Of a stretch of 64,000 bases of DNA, positions 32,301-42,687 are shown piece after piece. The translations under genes and the position numbers were made by a program. The notes below the pieces were generated by a model that was not told where the DNA came from, did not search any database, and saw only the letters and a list, made by a program, of their open reading frames with translations. Source of the DNA: Salminus brasiliensis (lineage: Eukaryota > Chordata > Actinopteri > Characiformes > Bryconidae); NCBI RefSeq assembly GCF_030463535.1, contig NC_132892.1, positions 35,027,428 through 35,091,427 on the forward strand, written 5' to 3'. The first letter of the stretch is position 1, and the number at the start of each line of letters is the position of its first letter.

Positions 32301-35300
32301 GTGTAGACTAGACACCGAGTGCAGATGAGACACCGAGTGCAGACGAGACACAGAGTGCAGACGAGACTCATAGTGCAGACGAGACACAGAGTGTAGACTA
32401 GACACCGAGTGCAGACGAGACACCGAGTGTAGACTAGACACAGAGTGTAGACTAGACACAGAGTGTAGACTAGACACAGAGTGCAGACGAGACACAGAGT
32501 GCAGACGAGACACCGAGTGCAGACTAGACAGAGTGCAGACGAGACACCGAGTGTAGACTAGACACCGAGTGTAGACTAGACACCGAGTGTAGACTAGACA
32601 CCGAGTGCAGACGAGACACCGAGTGCAGACGAGACTCATAGTGCAGACGAGACACAGAGTGTAGACTAGACACCGAGTGCAGATGAGACACCGAGTGCAG
32701 ACGAGACTCATAGTGCAGACGAGACTCATAGTGCAGACGAGACTCATAGTGCAGACGAGACACAGAGTGCAGACGAGACTCATAGTGCAGACGAGACACC
32801 GAGTGCAGACTAGACAGAGTGCAGACGAGACTCATAGTGCAGACGAGACACCGAGTGCATACGAGACTTATAGTGCAGACGAGACACTCAGTGCAGACGA
32901 GACACAGAATGCACATAAGTTCACTAGTTTATCTCATCGATTTTTCCCCATGAGCTGAGTACCACTTTTTAATATTCTAGTTATGGGGGGGGGGGTGAAA
33001 TGCACTATAGAAAATGATATTAACTTGAATTATTGTCTGCAGGATTTCTGATTGTAACCTGATGGGGAAATGCTTTGAGACTGTCGGGTTTGCGCTGCAG
33101 AATGCTAATGCACACTTAAGAGAACTGGACATCAGCAAGAATGCCCTGGACAAGGGGGCTCTGACATCACTCCTTGATGGACTAAATAGTCCGTGTTGCA
33201 GACTGGACTCTCTGAACCTCAGTCACATCAACCTGGAAAAAACAGGAGCAGCTTTTTTGCGGGCTATCCTGATGGGACCTCACATTCAGCCACACACTCT
33301 GAAGTGAGCAAGTCTGTCACGCTAATTGGGAAGCATGCTAGCTATCAGTCTCGTAGAAACGGGTAGACAGCAGGTAATCGTGAGTCTTTGATAATGTCCT
33401 CTGTTCTACATTTTAGGGTCTCTTCATGCAGTCTTACAGACGACTGTGCTGACTGTCTAATCTCGGCCTGTTGGTCATCACAGTGTCGGCTGAGAGAGCT
33501 GGATCTCAGCTACAATACCCTGAGCGCTGATGCAGTAAAACGTGTCCTTCAGGGTCTCCTGAGTCCTTACTGCGATCTGCAGATTTTAAGGTAGAATTTT
33601 ATTAGTAATGTTATCATTTTCAGAATAATTACTCAACGTCTTGGTATTTTCTGAAGGCTTTCAGGTCTGAGCATTGGTCGCGACTCCTGCGTCCTTTTGG
33701 CCTCAGTTCTCAGACACTCGTTTTTGAGAGAGCTGATTCTGGACAGCAGTAACATTGGAAATATCGGGGCAAAAACTCTGTGCGGTGGACTGATGAGCCC
33801 ATACTGTCAACTACAGAGACTGGGGTAAGTAAACCTCGGATATGAGCAGCATTGAAGATTTTACTGCAACTTCTCAGTAACATTTTTCCCATTTTCTTTA
33901 CTGTTCTCTTTGTTGGACAGGCTGAGAGACTGTAAGCTCTCTAAGAATGTGTGCTTTTATCTGACTGTGGCGTTCAGCACTTATTCTGTGGTGAGAGAGC
34001 TGAACCTGGGGGACAACGACCTGCAGGATCCAGGGGTTAAACTTCTCTCTGCTGGCCTGAAAAATCCTAACTGCATCCTCCAGAACTTGGGGTTAGGCTG
34101 AAGTTCTACAATAACATCTCCAAAAAGTCGTTTTGTCATCATTATTATTATCTAATAATACGTTTATTGCAATTTTTTGTCCCTGAGCAGATTATCTGGC
34201 TGCATGATTACAAAGGACGGCTGTTCTTCTCTGGCTTCAGCTCTGAAATCCAACCCAGCCCACTTGAGAGAGCTGGATCTGAGCTATAATCACCCGGGGA
34301 GATCAGGAGAGAAGCTGCTCCGTGCTAGACTGGAGGATCCACACTGCAGACTGAAGACAGTAAAGTATGCTGGTTTTATAGCTATACAGTGCTGTGAAAT
34401 AGTAGTTGCCCCCTTCCAGTTTTACTTCTGGACCCAAAGGCATACTCCAATTACACGGCTAGAGGTAGCAGTGGTAGGAGGGCATGCTGCTGGTCTGGCA
34501 TGGGTGGTGGTGGTGGTGGTCGGTGGGCTTCGTATGTGAATTTTATAATCAGTGCTGAACTGAACTGAACTGATATGGTCAGATGTTCTAGGTTTAGATG
34601 TTCGAGTGTTTATTGGACAAAATTGTTGGTACCCCTCGGTTAATGAAAGGAAAACCCACAATGGTCACAGAAATAACTTGAATCTGACAAAATCAATAAT
34701 AAATAAAAAATGCTATGAAAATTAACCAATGAAAGTCAGACATTGCTTTTCGACCATGCTTCAACAGAATTATAAAAAAAATAAACTCATGAAACAGGCC
34801 TGGACAGAAATTATGGTTCCCTTAACTTCATATTTTGTTGCACAACCTTTTGAGGCAATCACTGCAATCAAAAGATTCCTGTAACTGTCAATGAGACTTC
34901 TGCACCTCTCAGCAGGTATTTTGGCCCACTCCTCATGAGCAAACTGCTCCACTGACTGATTGCAAGATTGTAGACACCTGTGATGCTAATTAGTGAACAC
35001 ACCTTGATTTAACATGTCCATTTGGTCACATTATTTTCAGGGGTACCATCGTTTCTGTCCAGGCCTGTTTAATGAGTTTTCTTTTTAAAATTATTCTGTT
35101 GAAGCAATGGTTCAGAATCAATGTCGGATTTTCATTGGTTAATTTAATTCACAGCATTTGTATTTATTATTACTTTTGTCAGATTCATTTCAGTTATTTC
35201 TGTGACCACTTTTCTTTCATTAACTGAGGGGTACCAACAATTTTGTCCACGTGTGTATATGCCAATGATCGGTCTTCATTTCACCATACGGTCACACCTG

Positions 35301-36959
35301 CATCTCACACAGTCATGTACATGCACAAGTGCTGGTTCCTTCATAGTATTCCCAGATACTTCTGGGAGCCCTTCCAGATCATGGTACATCAAGGTTTCCT
35401 TCATTTCACCTGGGTGATAATTGAGCCCTTGTAAATGAAATTGTTTAAAAGTATTGCTTCAGATGTGGACTCCCTTTTCCTGCTGGGTGATCGTACAGGC
35501 ATCTGTGGATAGTAGATGATCAACTGATCAACAGCAGACATGTTGAAGCATTGTTTTAGAGAAAGGAGAAAGTCATGTGTTTCATCTTGCCAGTTGAGTC
35601 TTAAAAGACAAAGCACTTTCTCCTTCTCACCCTCCAGACCATCCAATATATAAATATTCTGACTCCTCAAACATTGTCTCAACAAGCAGTTAGACATGGG
35701 TTGTTGAAGTGTGATGGTCTGGGGCTGCTTTGCTTCTGTAGGATCTGAACAAGTCATAAAGGATGAAACCAAGAATTCTAATGGAGAATGTGCACTTGTC
35801 AGTTCATGACCTGAAGCTCAAGGACAGCTGGGCTATGCAGAAGGACAATGATCTGAGATACACAACCAAGCCCATCTGGTAATGCCTGAAATAAAACAAA
35901 CAAAATTGTGGTTCTGGAGTGGCCAAGTCAAAGTCTAATATTGAGATGATTGGCAAGACCGTAAGTGGGCAGTTCATGGTAGAAAACCATTGAGTGTAGC
36001 TGAATTACCACAGTTCAGTGTTTCAGGATGGTTCACATAAGGTGAAGGTCAGCATGATGACCGACTGACTGGTTTTTGCTTTGTTTTGTAGGTTGATCCA
36101 TGGAGGACCTTCACGATTAGCAGCTGGTCTTTGGAAATGTGAGTGTTTGAGTCGGTTTGAGTCAGCCTGTGGTCCTGCACAGCCAAAGGTCTAGTCTAGG
36201 CTTAATCTCGCCTTTAAAAAAAACCCCAACTCTAGTGCTGCATATGGGTTGAACTGCATTTGATGTATCTTCTCTGTGTCTTTTCCCACAGACTACCATG
36301 AGCTCACCATAGGTTATGTTCCGAGAGATGTCGAAGCTTCTTCAGACCAGAAAGGGGTCATCAGACTTCAAGAGCCAGAGTTTTTCAGCTTTGACAGTGA
36401 TGAGGAGAAAGAGGAGCCAGTCAAATGGACCACTGTTCACTGCAGAGAAGAGCTAACAGGAGGTCGTTTTTACTGGGAGCTGGAGTGGACTGGACTGGTC
36501 AGTGTGGGAGTAAGCGAAAATAAACTTTTTAATGGCCAATGTTTGGAACTAAACATTCTCCAGTACATGTACCCCTTTATTGCCATGCACAGTAACCTGG
36601 GCCGCACTAAAAGCATTGCTGCAGTCAGCAGAGTAGTTACCAGACATAATTCACAGAGGACTGGAGTACTTCTAGACTGGCCTGCAGGAACCGTGTCGTT
36701 CTACAGCATCTCCTGTCAGGGCGTGAGCCGTCTCCACACTTTCCACACAGAGTTCACTAAGCCCATGTTTGCTACGTTTAAGCTGCACCTTCCATATGCG
36801 ATGGAAAATATACCATCTATAGCCATTGCAACGTGGTCACCTGAGTCTGTCCACCAAACTAAAGCTCAACTATATGCTCATTTCAGGAACTCTATTGACC
36901 AGCAGAGAGACCTGAGAGGTGGATTGAACTTTCTGTGGAAAACACATTTTTGTGACTGA
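29359..36959 (+). CDS. NLR gene 1: FISNA-NACHT-LRR-B30.2 protein (NLRC3/NLRP12-like, fish-specific class)
   Basis: Cytosolic innate sensor or regulator of the expanded teleost NLR class. Coding exons: 29,359-29,527, 29,721-29,765, 29,859-31,824, 33,043-33,303, 33,417-33,590, 33,657-33,824, 33,921-34,091, 34,191-34,364, 36,092-36,138 and 36,292-36,959. They sum to 3,843 nt (1,280 residues) with every phase matching. Residues 1-71 carry a short N-terminal motif instead of a death-fold domain. FISNA and NACHT occupy about 75-727, with Walker A GIAGIGKT (189-196) and Walker [10 protein letters not shown] (263-271). LRRs lie at about 727-1,042 ([18 protein letters not shown] and others). A degenerate B30.2 at 1,059-1,280 has [16 protein letters not shown] and [14 protein letters not shown]. 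An acidic insertion SDDSDDD lies near residue 550. The next exon-like piece downstream is another NLR. A likely poly-A signal is at 37,313. Ligand and signalling partner are unknown. Confidence 0.94.
29859..31824 (+). CDS. NLR gene 1, large FISNA-NACHT exon
   Basis: A single 1,966-nt exon, as is usual for fish NLRs. It carries FISNA ([33 protein letters not shown]), Walker A, Walker B, the helical/winged-helix marker [27 protein letters not shown] and [17 protein letters not shown]. The acceptor is TGTTTCCAG and the donor GT|GTGAGT. The acidic stretch between LAAIFV and LHDLQKC is longer than I expect for the family. Confidence 0.95.
32139..32912. repeat. 18-bp minisatellite (GTGCAGACGAGACACCGA) in NLR gene 1 intron
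   Basis: About 43 units of 18 bp with variants CAGACTAGACACAGAGT, GACTCATAGTGCAG and GTGTAGACTAGAC. It occupies most of the intron between the NACHT exon and the first LRR exon. Frames on both strands stay open because 18 is a multiple of three. Confidence 0.95.
34612..35252 (+). mobile_element. Non-autonomous Tc1/mariner-like element with ~200-bp inverted termini
   Basis: The left arm begins TTGGACAAAATTGTTGGTAC and the right arm ends GTACCAACAATTTTGTCCAC. The arms pair over about 200 bp, broken by small indels (AAACAGGCCTGGACAGAAAT pairs with the block near 35,055). The middle is short and noncoding. It is inserted between the last canonical LRR exon and the 47-nt linker exon of NLR gene 1. 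Confidence 0.85.
35586..35684 (+). repeat. Direct repeat flanking the B30.2 exon, upstream copy
   Basis: About 97 bp from CCAGTTGAGTCTTAAAAGAC to GACTCCTCAAACATTGTCTC. It matches 37,131-37,230 in the same orientation at roughly 90% identity by eye. The B30.2 exon lies between the two. Confidence 0.85.
35700..36010 (+). pseudogene. Tc1/mariner transposase fossil
   Basis: Plus-strand fragments read VMVWGCFAS, then [11 protein letters not shown] and VLEWPSQSL. These correspond to the C-terminal part of the Tc1-type DDE transposase, interrupted by stops and frameshifts. It lies within the NLR gene 1 intron before the linker exon. Confidence 0.7.
36292..36959 (+). CDS. NLR gene 1, B30.2 (PRY-SPRY) exon
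   Basis: A 668-nt terminal exon with acceptor TTTTCCCACAG, joined through a 47-nt linker exon encoding [15 protein letters not shown]. It keeps YHELTIGY (PRY-like start), [32 protein letters not shown] and [13 protein letters not shown]. The middle, where a B30.2 usually has a WSL-type core, is diverged. A roughly 50-residue C-terminal extension follows the SPRY fold. Confidence 0.9.
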
Positions 36960-37130
36960 CACTCCATGGTACTGTGGAAGAGTCAGAGCATCCTTCGTTT
37001 GATAAAAATGGTCATTAGCGGCAAATATGTTACGTGTTTTTAGCATGAGGAAAAAACTGAAAGCCCCAAAAGCCCAAACCTAATTCTGGTGACTGGTGGT
37101 TTCAGTGTTTCTGCAGAAATGTACAGGACA

Positions 37131-37230
37131 ATCTTTCCAGTTGAGTCTAAGAAGACAAAGCACTTTCTGCTTCTCACCCTCCAGACCATCCAATATATAA
37201 ATATTCGGACTCCTCACACATCGTCCCAAC
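37131..37230 (+). repeat. Direct repeat flanking the B30.2 exon, downstream copy
   Basis: The counterpart of 35,586-35,684, running from CCAGTTGAGTCTAAGAAGAC to ACTCCTCACACATCGTCCCA, in or just beyond the 3' UTR of NLR gene 1. Confidence 0.85.
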
Positions 37231-37409
37231 ACTCCAGAAAGTTCTAGCTCACTCTAGACCTCTGATCTACACCTGCACAAATATATATGAGCTTCATGGA
37301 AGAGGCACTGGGAATAAACCATTCCTGCATCCTCATCTCAAAATTCAGCCTCAGACGTTTTCAAAGGAACATCTAAACAAGCCATGAAGGACACATGAAG
37401 TTCATATAG

Positions 37410-37830
37410 AACGTTTTTTGGGAGCAGTGGTAATAGAATAGCAGTGGTGTACAGAGAAGAAAAGGGTGCAGAATTTTATGAAAAGAACACCTCTCCAACT
37501 GTTAAGCATGGGGGTGGGCGGATTATGCTCTGGGTTCGTGTTGCAGCCAGTGGCACAGGGAGGGTAGAGGGAAGAATGGACTCCACTAAATAGCAGCAAA
37601 TTCTGGAAGCCAACCATAAACATCTCACTTTCTGTAAAAAACCTGAAGATGAAATGAGAATACCACAGTAAATGTTGTAGGACAAGCAAAAACAGCTGTA
37701 CTAATCATCATTGCAAGCTGCTTATTCATGGCCATATATCTCATGAGTGCTTAGAAAGAGTTCTTTCAGTATTCATGGAACATGTAAAACATTGGTGAAC
37801 ATCAGAGTAAGGGTTTTAATGGTTTTGTGA
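37410..37830 (+). pseudogene. Second Tc1/mariner transposase fossil
   Basis: Contains AAGCATGGGGGTGGGCGGAT, reading [10 protein letters not shown], then [11 protein letters not shown] and further debris typical of the Tc1-type catalytic region, with in-frame stops. It lies downstream of NLR gene 1. Confidence 0.65.
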
Positions 37831-39640
37831 ATTGGACAGTGGTGGACACCACTTTTTCAAGTATCTGTGTTTTCACTCATTGCATTTCATTACTTTCTCT
37901 ATAAATGTCAATATATATTACAGTGAATTAAAATATACAGCTCCACAAAAAATGATCAGACATGATCAGTTTCTCTGCTTTTACTATTTATAGGCAGTGT
38001 GTTTTAGGGAAATGTCATTGCGGGTCAGGCCAGACACAGAGGGATGAACACTTGCAGAGATGGGTCCACTGCAAGTAATTTAATAAACAAAACAAGACAA
38101 ACAAAAGGGGGCAAGTGAGATGAAAAAGGGCAGCACCTAAAGGGCATAAACATGAATACAGTGATCAACACAACCAGAACATGGCAAACAAGAGGGTGAA
38201 AACAGACAGACCTGAGACCGGGGGGTTAGCTGGGGAACCAGCTACCTGGCAAGAGCAGCTAGGTCGACCCAACCTGGAACTGCTGCGGGCAGAGGGTCGC
38301 CTCGCTGGAGCGAGAGTCATGGGTATCTTTCAGCAGATAGCGAGCAAACCTTGCTGAGTACTTGAACCACCAGATGGCCTGCTCGTACACAAGGTTGCCA
38401 GCCGAAGCTGGCTTAAACACACCGTGTTCAGAGACGGGAACCTCTCAGGCTACCTCAAGGTTCCAAACCATGTATCCAATTCTCGGCCTGGAACTGAGCG
38501 TCGAAGCCCCTTAAGTATCCCCAGTCTCAGGTGCAACACATTAACTAAACATGACGCGATGAGCCTGAATCAAACACTGAACCAATTCAAGACACTGAAT
38601 CAAACATACATGAACGAATATGAACAAGAACCGAATCCATGAATCAAAACCAGAACGGAAACACAACAAAAGTCCCCATGTGAGCCTGTCGGCTGACAGG
38701 ATATTACTATTTGCGCTGTATTTCATAAATAACGGACAACACTTCTTCCAAATTCCAAATAAAACTATTACTATTTAGAGCATTTATTTATTAATTTTCA
38801 GAAATGACAGCTGCTCAAATAATGCAGAGAAATGATGATAATAATTATAATGTAAAGAAGTTATTATTCAGGTTTAAAGACAGTGCTAATATCTGAACAT
38901 AATATTTGAGAGCATTCAGAAATCACTATAGTGAAATAACCTTGACGCCCACTCACAGCTCTCATGTCTCGGCCGGCTCTCTCACTAATCTGTTGGGACT
39001 TTATGCCGTTTATAGTCTGTAAATTCAGCTAATTCAGCTCTGATTGATGAAATGCCTGGAATAAAACACCTGCCGGACACGTAGAGATGCTTAATTTAAT
39101 AAAAATTTAAATATTAAAAATGGAATTGCTTTTCCAGAGCTGTATAATGTGTTTTCTACAAATGACTACTATGATACATTGTTATTACATATTATATTAA
39201 AATATGTAATTATACATATGCCAACATTTTGACATTGCCAATTGACGTTTCAGCCATATACAGCCATATACAGCCATATTTCAGCCATATTTCACACATA
39301 TAGACAAATAACTATGCATATGAAATACATTTAATATTAAATATGTGATCGAAAATTGTCGTTACACAAAGACCTTCAACTTTGTTTGTGTGTAAGTGTA
39401 AGTGGAGCATTTCTATTGGTCCATTCATTAGAAATGGAAATCTGAAACGAATGTAAAGAATAGATAGATGGATACAATCAAACGTAGATCACATATAAGT
39501 AAATATAAATTCTAGCCCATATGTTTGTTTACCTACCAATCATAAATGCATGTGGGAGTCATATATTATGCAATATGGGTCTAATATGATTTCCTTTCAT
39601 TTCATTAGTGGGTCATGAGTGACATGTCTTTGGATACACT
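37831..39640. other. Intergenic, probable degenerate repeats
   Basis: At about 38,020-38,700 there is a block with AAGTAATTTAATAAACAAAA and GTGAGCCTGTCGGCTGACAG that looks like a transposable-element remnant, but I cannot name it. From 38,700 to 39,600 the sequence is AT-rich. No gene is recognised. Confidence 0.35.
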
Positions 39641-39660
39641 TCATATAAACACTCCACACA

Positions 39661-40060
39661 CAGGTGGCAGCAGTTTGCCGTCCGGACTTCAGACTGCCAT
39701 TAGGCTCAAGAAGAAGAGGATGTTCTACCAGAGCTTTGAGGAAGAGCCAGAGAGGAAATGCTCACCGGGTTACAACAAGGGAAAGGTAGGTTTTGTTGGA
39801 GGATCAGCTGATGAAAAGAGTTACAGTGTTGCTTTGGCTGTTCAGAACTTTTCCATGTTCCTTTTTCAGTGTAAACCCAACTCTGAATGCAACAGGCAGC
39901 AGTTATGCATCATGTCTGGAATCCAAAGCCAAGCATTCATCTTCGAGTAGACCAGAAGTCTGTGAACCTCAGTGGAAGTGGGCTCTGATCCCTCCTGTAA
40001 TCTGGTTGGTTATATTCGCTGAAGAACCTGAAATGTGTCAAACAGGTTCAGACCCGTAGT
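39661..40060 (+). pseudogene. Possible orphan NLR N-terminal exon pair
   Basis: An exon-like block from 39,664 (after CACACACAG) to about 39,786 (before GTAGGT) encodes KKKRMFYQSFEEEPERK. A second block after TTTTTCAG at about 39,869 encodes SSYASCLESKAK. The order E-E-P-E-R-K, then S-Y-x-S-x-x-S-K, resembles the N-terminal exons of other fish NLRs (SPEPSCVSMKSD-type). No start-to-NACHT continuation was found, and NLR gene 2 has its own start exon at 42,688. Confidence 0.3.
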
Positions 40061-40884
40061 TTCTTCTCTTTAGGGTTTATAGACAGGAGACAGCAAATAA
40101 ATGCTCTGAAATAAGTAAAATAAGAGTTTAGCCAGGCAATTTAGAGCATTTCTATTGGTCCATTCAGCCAGAGAGTCAATTACACAGTGTATAGTGTTAC
40201 GGTGTGGGGTTTGGACTCAAGTGCAGTCAGAATTCATTTTATTATGATGAAATGATAATCTTGTGGTGTGAGCTTAGTGACTGTTGGGCTTGAACTACCA
40301 ACCCTGGTAATGGGAACCCAGTGTATTTCCACTATGCCACCACAGCTGTGAGGGGAGGCAGTATAAACACTGATCTTAAGCAACACAAAAAGGCGGGAAA
40401 ACAAACAAAGGAAAACCAGGAGAGACATTTACTCAAACTAAAGACAACTCAAAAACTCTTCACTTTTCGCTGTTAACAACAAACTCTTCTCTTTTCACTT
40501 TTCTCTTTTCACTTTGCTCTTCTCACTTTTCACTTTTCTCTTTTCACTTCTCACTTTTCACTTTTCTCTTTTCTGTGCACAGCTTAAAGTTCTCTTTTCA
40601 CTTTTCTCTTTTCACTTTTCTCTTTTCTGTTCACAGCTTTAACTTTTCTTTTCACTTTTCTTTTCACTTTTCAACATAAACCCACTGTTACCGTTCGCCC
40701 CTCTACAAAGGTGCAACGGGGAACTGTGTTTGGCTGGGTCAGCGTTGATTACCGCTGGGAATTCTAGGGCTTGGAGTTCTTTGCTCCAACCCCACCAGCT
40801 TTCCTACTTTGCTGGCCAGGCCCCCTGCTGGTGGCTGGTGGTACATGCTGCCTGCTCACAGATAGAAGAGCTACAGGGTTCAAA
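40061..40884. other. Intergenic; pyrimidine-rich simple repeat
   Basis: A polypyrimidine array of CTTTTCTCTTTTCA units lies at about 40,455-40,675. Around 40,255-40,345 there is a degenerate minus-strand tRNA-like stretch. No gene is seen. Confidence 0.5.
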
Positions 40885-41223
40885 CTAGGGCTGGGCGATA
40901 TGGTAAATCTACTAGATCATGATATTTAAAGACTTTATTTTGCAATATTTATCACAGACTAAAAACATCAGTATCAGATTCTTATAATCTACAGTTCAGA
41001 TCCTCTCCTGTACTGAATACAGCGATTTATACTCAACATCTGCTGCTCTTCATCTAATGAAGCCTTCAGTCTAATTACACTGTTAGTAATGAACCCTGCA
41101 GCTGATCAGTGTTTATTAACACTAACAGTCTCCTCCATATGATTAGAAAAGCTAACTGTGAATCACGATAACTAAATTTATCACACTACGATAAAATATC
41201 GTCATATCGCCCAGCTCTAGTTT
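40885..41223 (+). mobile_element. MITE, GGGCTGGGCGATATGG family
   Basis: Termini AGGGCTGGGCGATATGG and CATATCGCCCAGCTCTA. The interior matches 11,933-12,294 closely. Confidence 0.8.
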
Positions 41224-41439
41224 AAACCATGGAGAAACTAAAAACGGAGATACATGGTTTTCTTGGACAACAGTAAGGTGTTCTGCGTAAAATCACTTTG
41301 GCTTTTGCTCTGGCTCCTTACATAGCAGAGCGCCCCCTGCTGACACACCCTCCATGGTTACACTCTTATTACTGAGAGGCTGGATCACACAAAAATTAAA
41401 AGCCAATTTTAAAAACAGAAATATGAAAAGATAAAAGGA

Positions 41440-41752
41440 TAAAAGATAAAGGATAAAGGTGCACGTATTCGTCACTGTACAGTGTGGACTGTACAGCGAA
41501 ATGTGTCCTCCGCATTTAACCCATCTGGTAGTGAACACACACACACTCACACACACACACGTGTTAGGGGCAGTGAGTACACACACACACACCCAGAGCG
41601 GTGGGCAGCCAACTCCAGCGCCTGGGGAGCAGAGAGGGTAAAGGGCCTTGCTCAAGGGCCCAACAGTGGCAGCTTGCCGAGCCCGGGAATCGAACCCACA
41701 ACCCTGTTATCGATATCCCGGCGCTCTAACCGCTGAGCCATCACTGCCCCAA
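41440..41752 (-). mobile_element. tRNA-derived SINE, near full length
   Basis: On the minus strand it starts GGGGCAGTGATGGCTCAGCG (A-box region), followed by GTGGGTTCGATTCCCGGGCT (B-box). It continues through the GGCAAGCTGCCACTGTTGGG body and (GT)n tracts and ends near ATTTCGCTGTACAGTCCACA. Other copies lie at 4,080-4,215 and 55,183-55,457. Confidence 0.8.
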
Positions 41753-42687
41753 TCTAAACACCCTGTCCCCAATCTCAGTGTTCAGACTTCTTACATTTAG
41801 ACACAGTTTGCCAAGCCCTGGGTATCAAACCCACAACCCTGTCATCAGTAGCCCAGAGCTCTATCTAGCTTTATACTAGATGCAATATTACAAATAATAT
41901 TAAAGGAATAAAATACAACAATAGAGATTAAATATAACAACAGTGTAAACAGTTACCAACTGAGATTAGACAAGCAACATTGGTATTGGCTTTGATTATT
42001 AATTGTCTAATTAACTATTTATGTTACTTTTGTCATTTATCAAATTATTTTAGCTTTTTGCTTTGTTTATTTTAATTAAATATTACATTTTATCTCAATT
42101 TTACAGTCCATATTCACTTTAATTGGTAATATTATCACTTTTCATATTACTAGTTATTTATATAACTATACTTTTTTGTATATTTATTGTTGTTCAGTTA
42201 GATTTTTATCTTACTTTCGGTCTTAATTGATGGATGACTCTAAATTAAGTTTATATTGTAAAATTTTACTTTTATATTTAATCACATTATATGTGGATGC
42301 ACTGTTAATTACTGTCTGCAGCATTTATACATAAGAAGGGACTATTCAAATAAATATAATGATGATGAGATTATTGTTATTATTATGAATTCTTCATAAG
42401 AGCCTGAAAATGCTGTAGTCTATTCCACACTGGTGGCTCCTAACCTTCTACTAATCTTTTTGATGCTCCTGGACATTGGATGCTCCTTGGACAGCCACCC
42501 AGGGTTCTCAAATGGTAGCCCCAGCCATTCATTTGGGGGGAACTCATTGTGGACCTGGATGGGGCATCCTTTACTAATAAAGTCCACGGCCTCTCAGACT
42601 TAAACTCCTAATCCCATGTTTGTTCATCTTGGTTGGCAGAATTAAGCCTCAACGTTCCTCAACCAGACCGTCGCTGCAGAGTTTAAC
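41753..42687. other. AT-rich region upstream of NLR gene 2
   Basis: AT-rich to about 42,390, then more balanced sequence that probably contains the NLR gene 2 promoter and 5' UTR. No TATA box or upstream exon could be fixed. Confidence 0.4.

Noticed and set aside
32064..32916. 239-codon Ser/Leu/Val-rich ORF on the minus strand
   Set aside because: It is a translation of the 18-bp minisatellite inside an NLR intron.
34177..34539. ORF extending the fifth LRR exon of NLR gene 1 past its donor
   Set aside because: The donor GTATGC at 34,365 fits the standard 174-nt LRR exon, and using it keeps the frame to the B30.2 stop.
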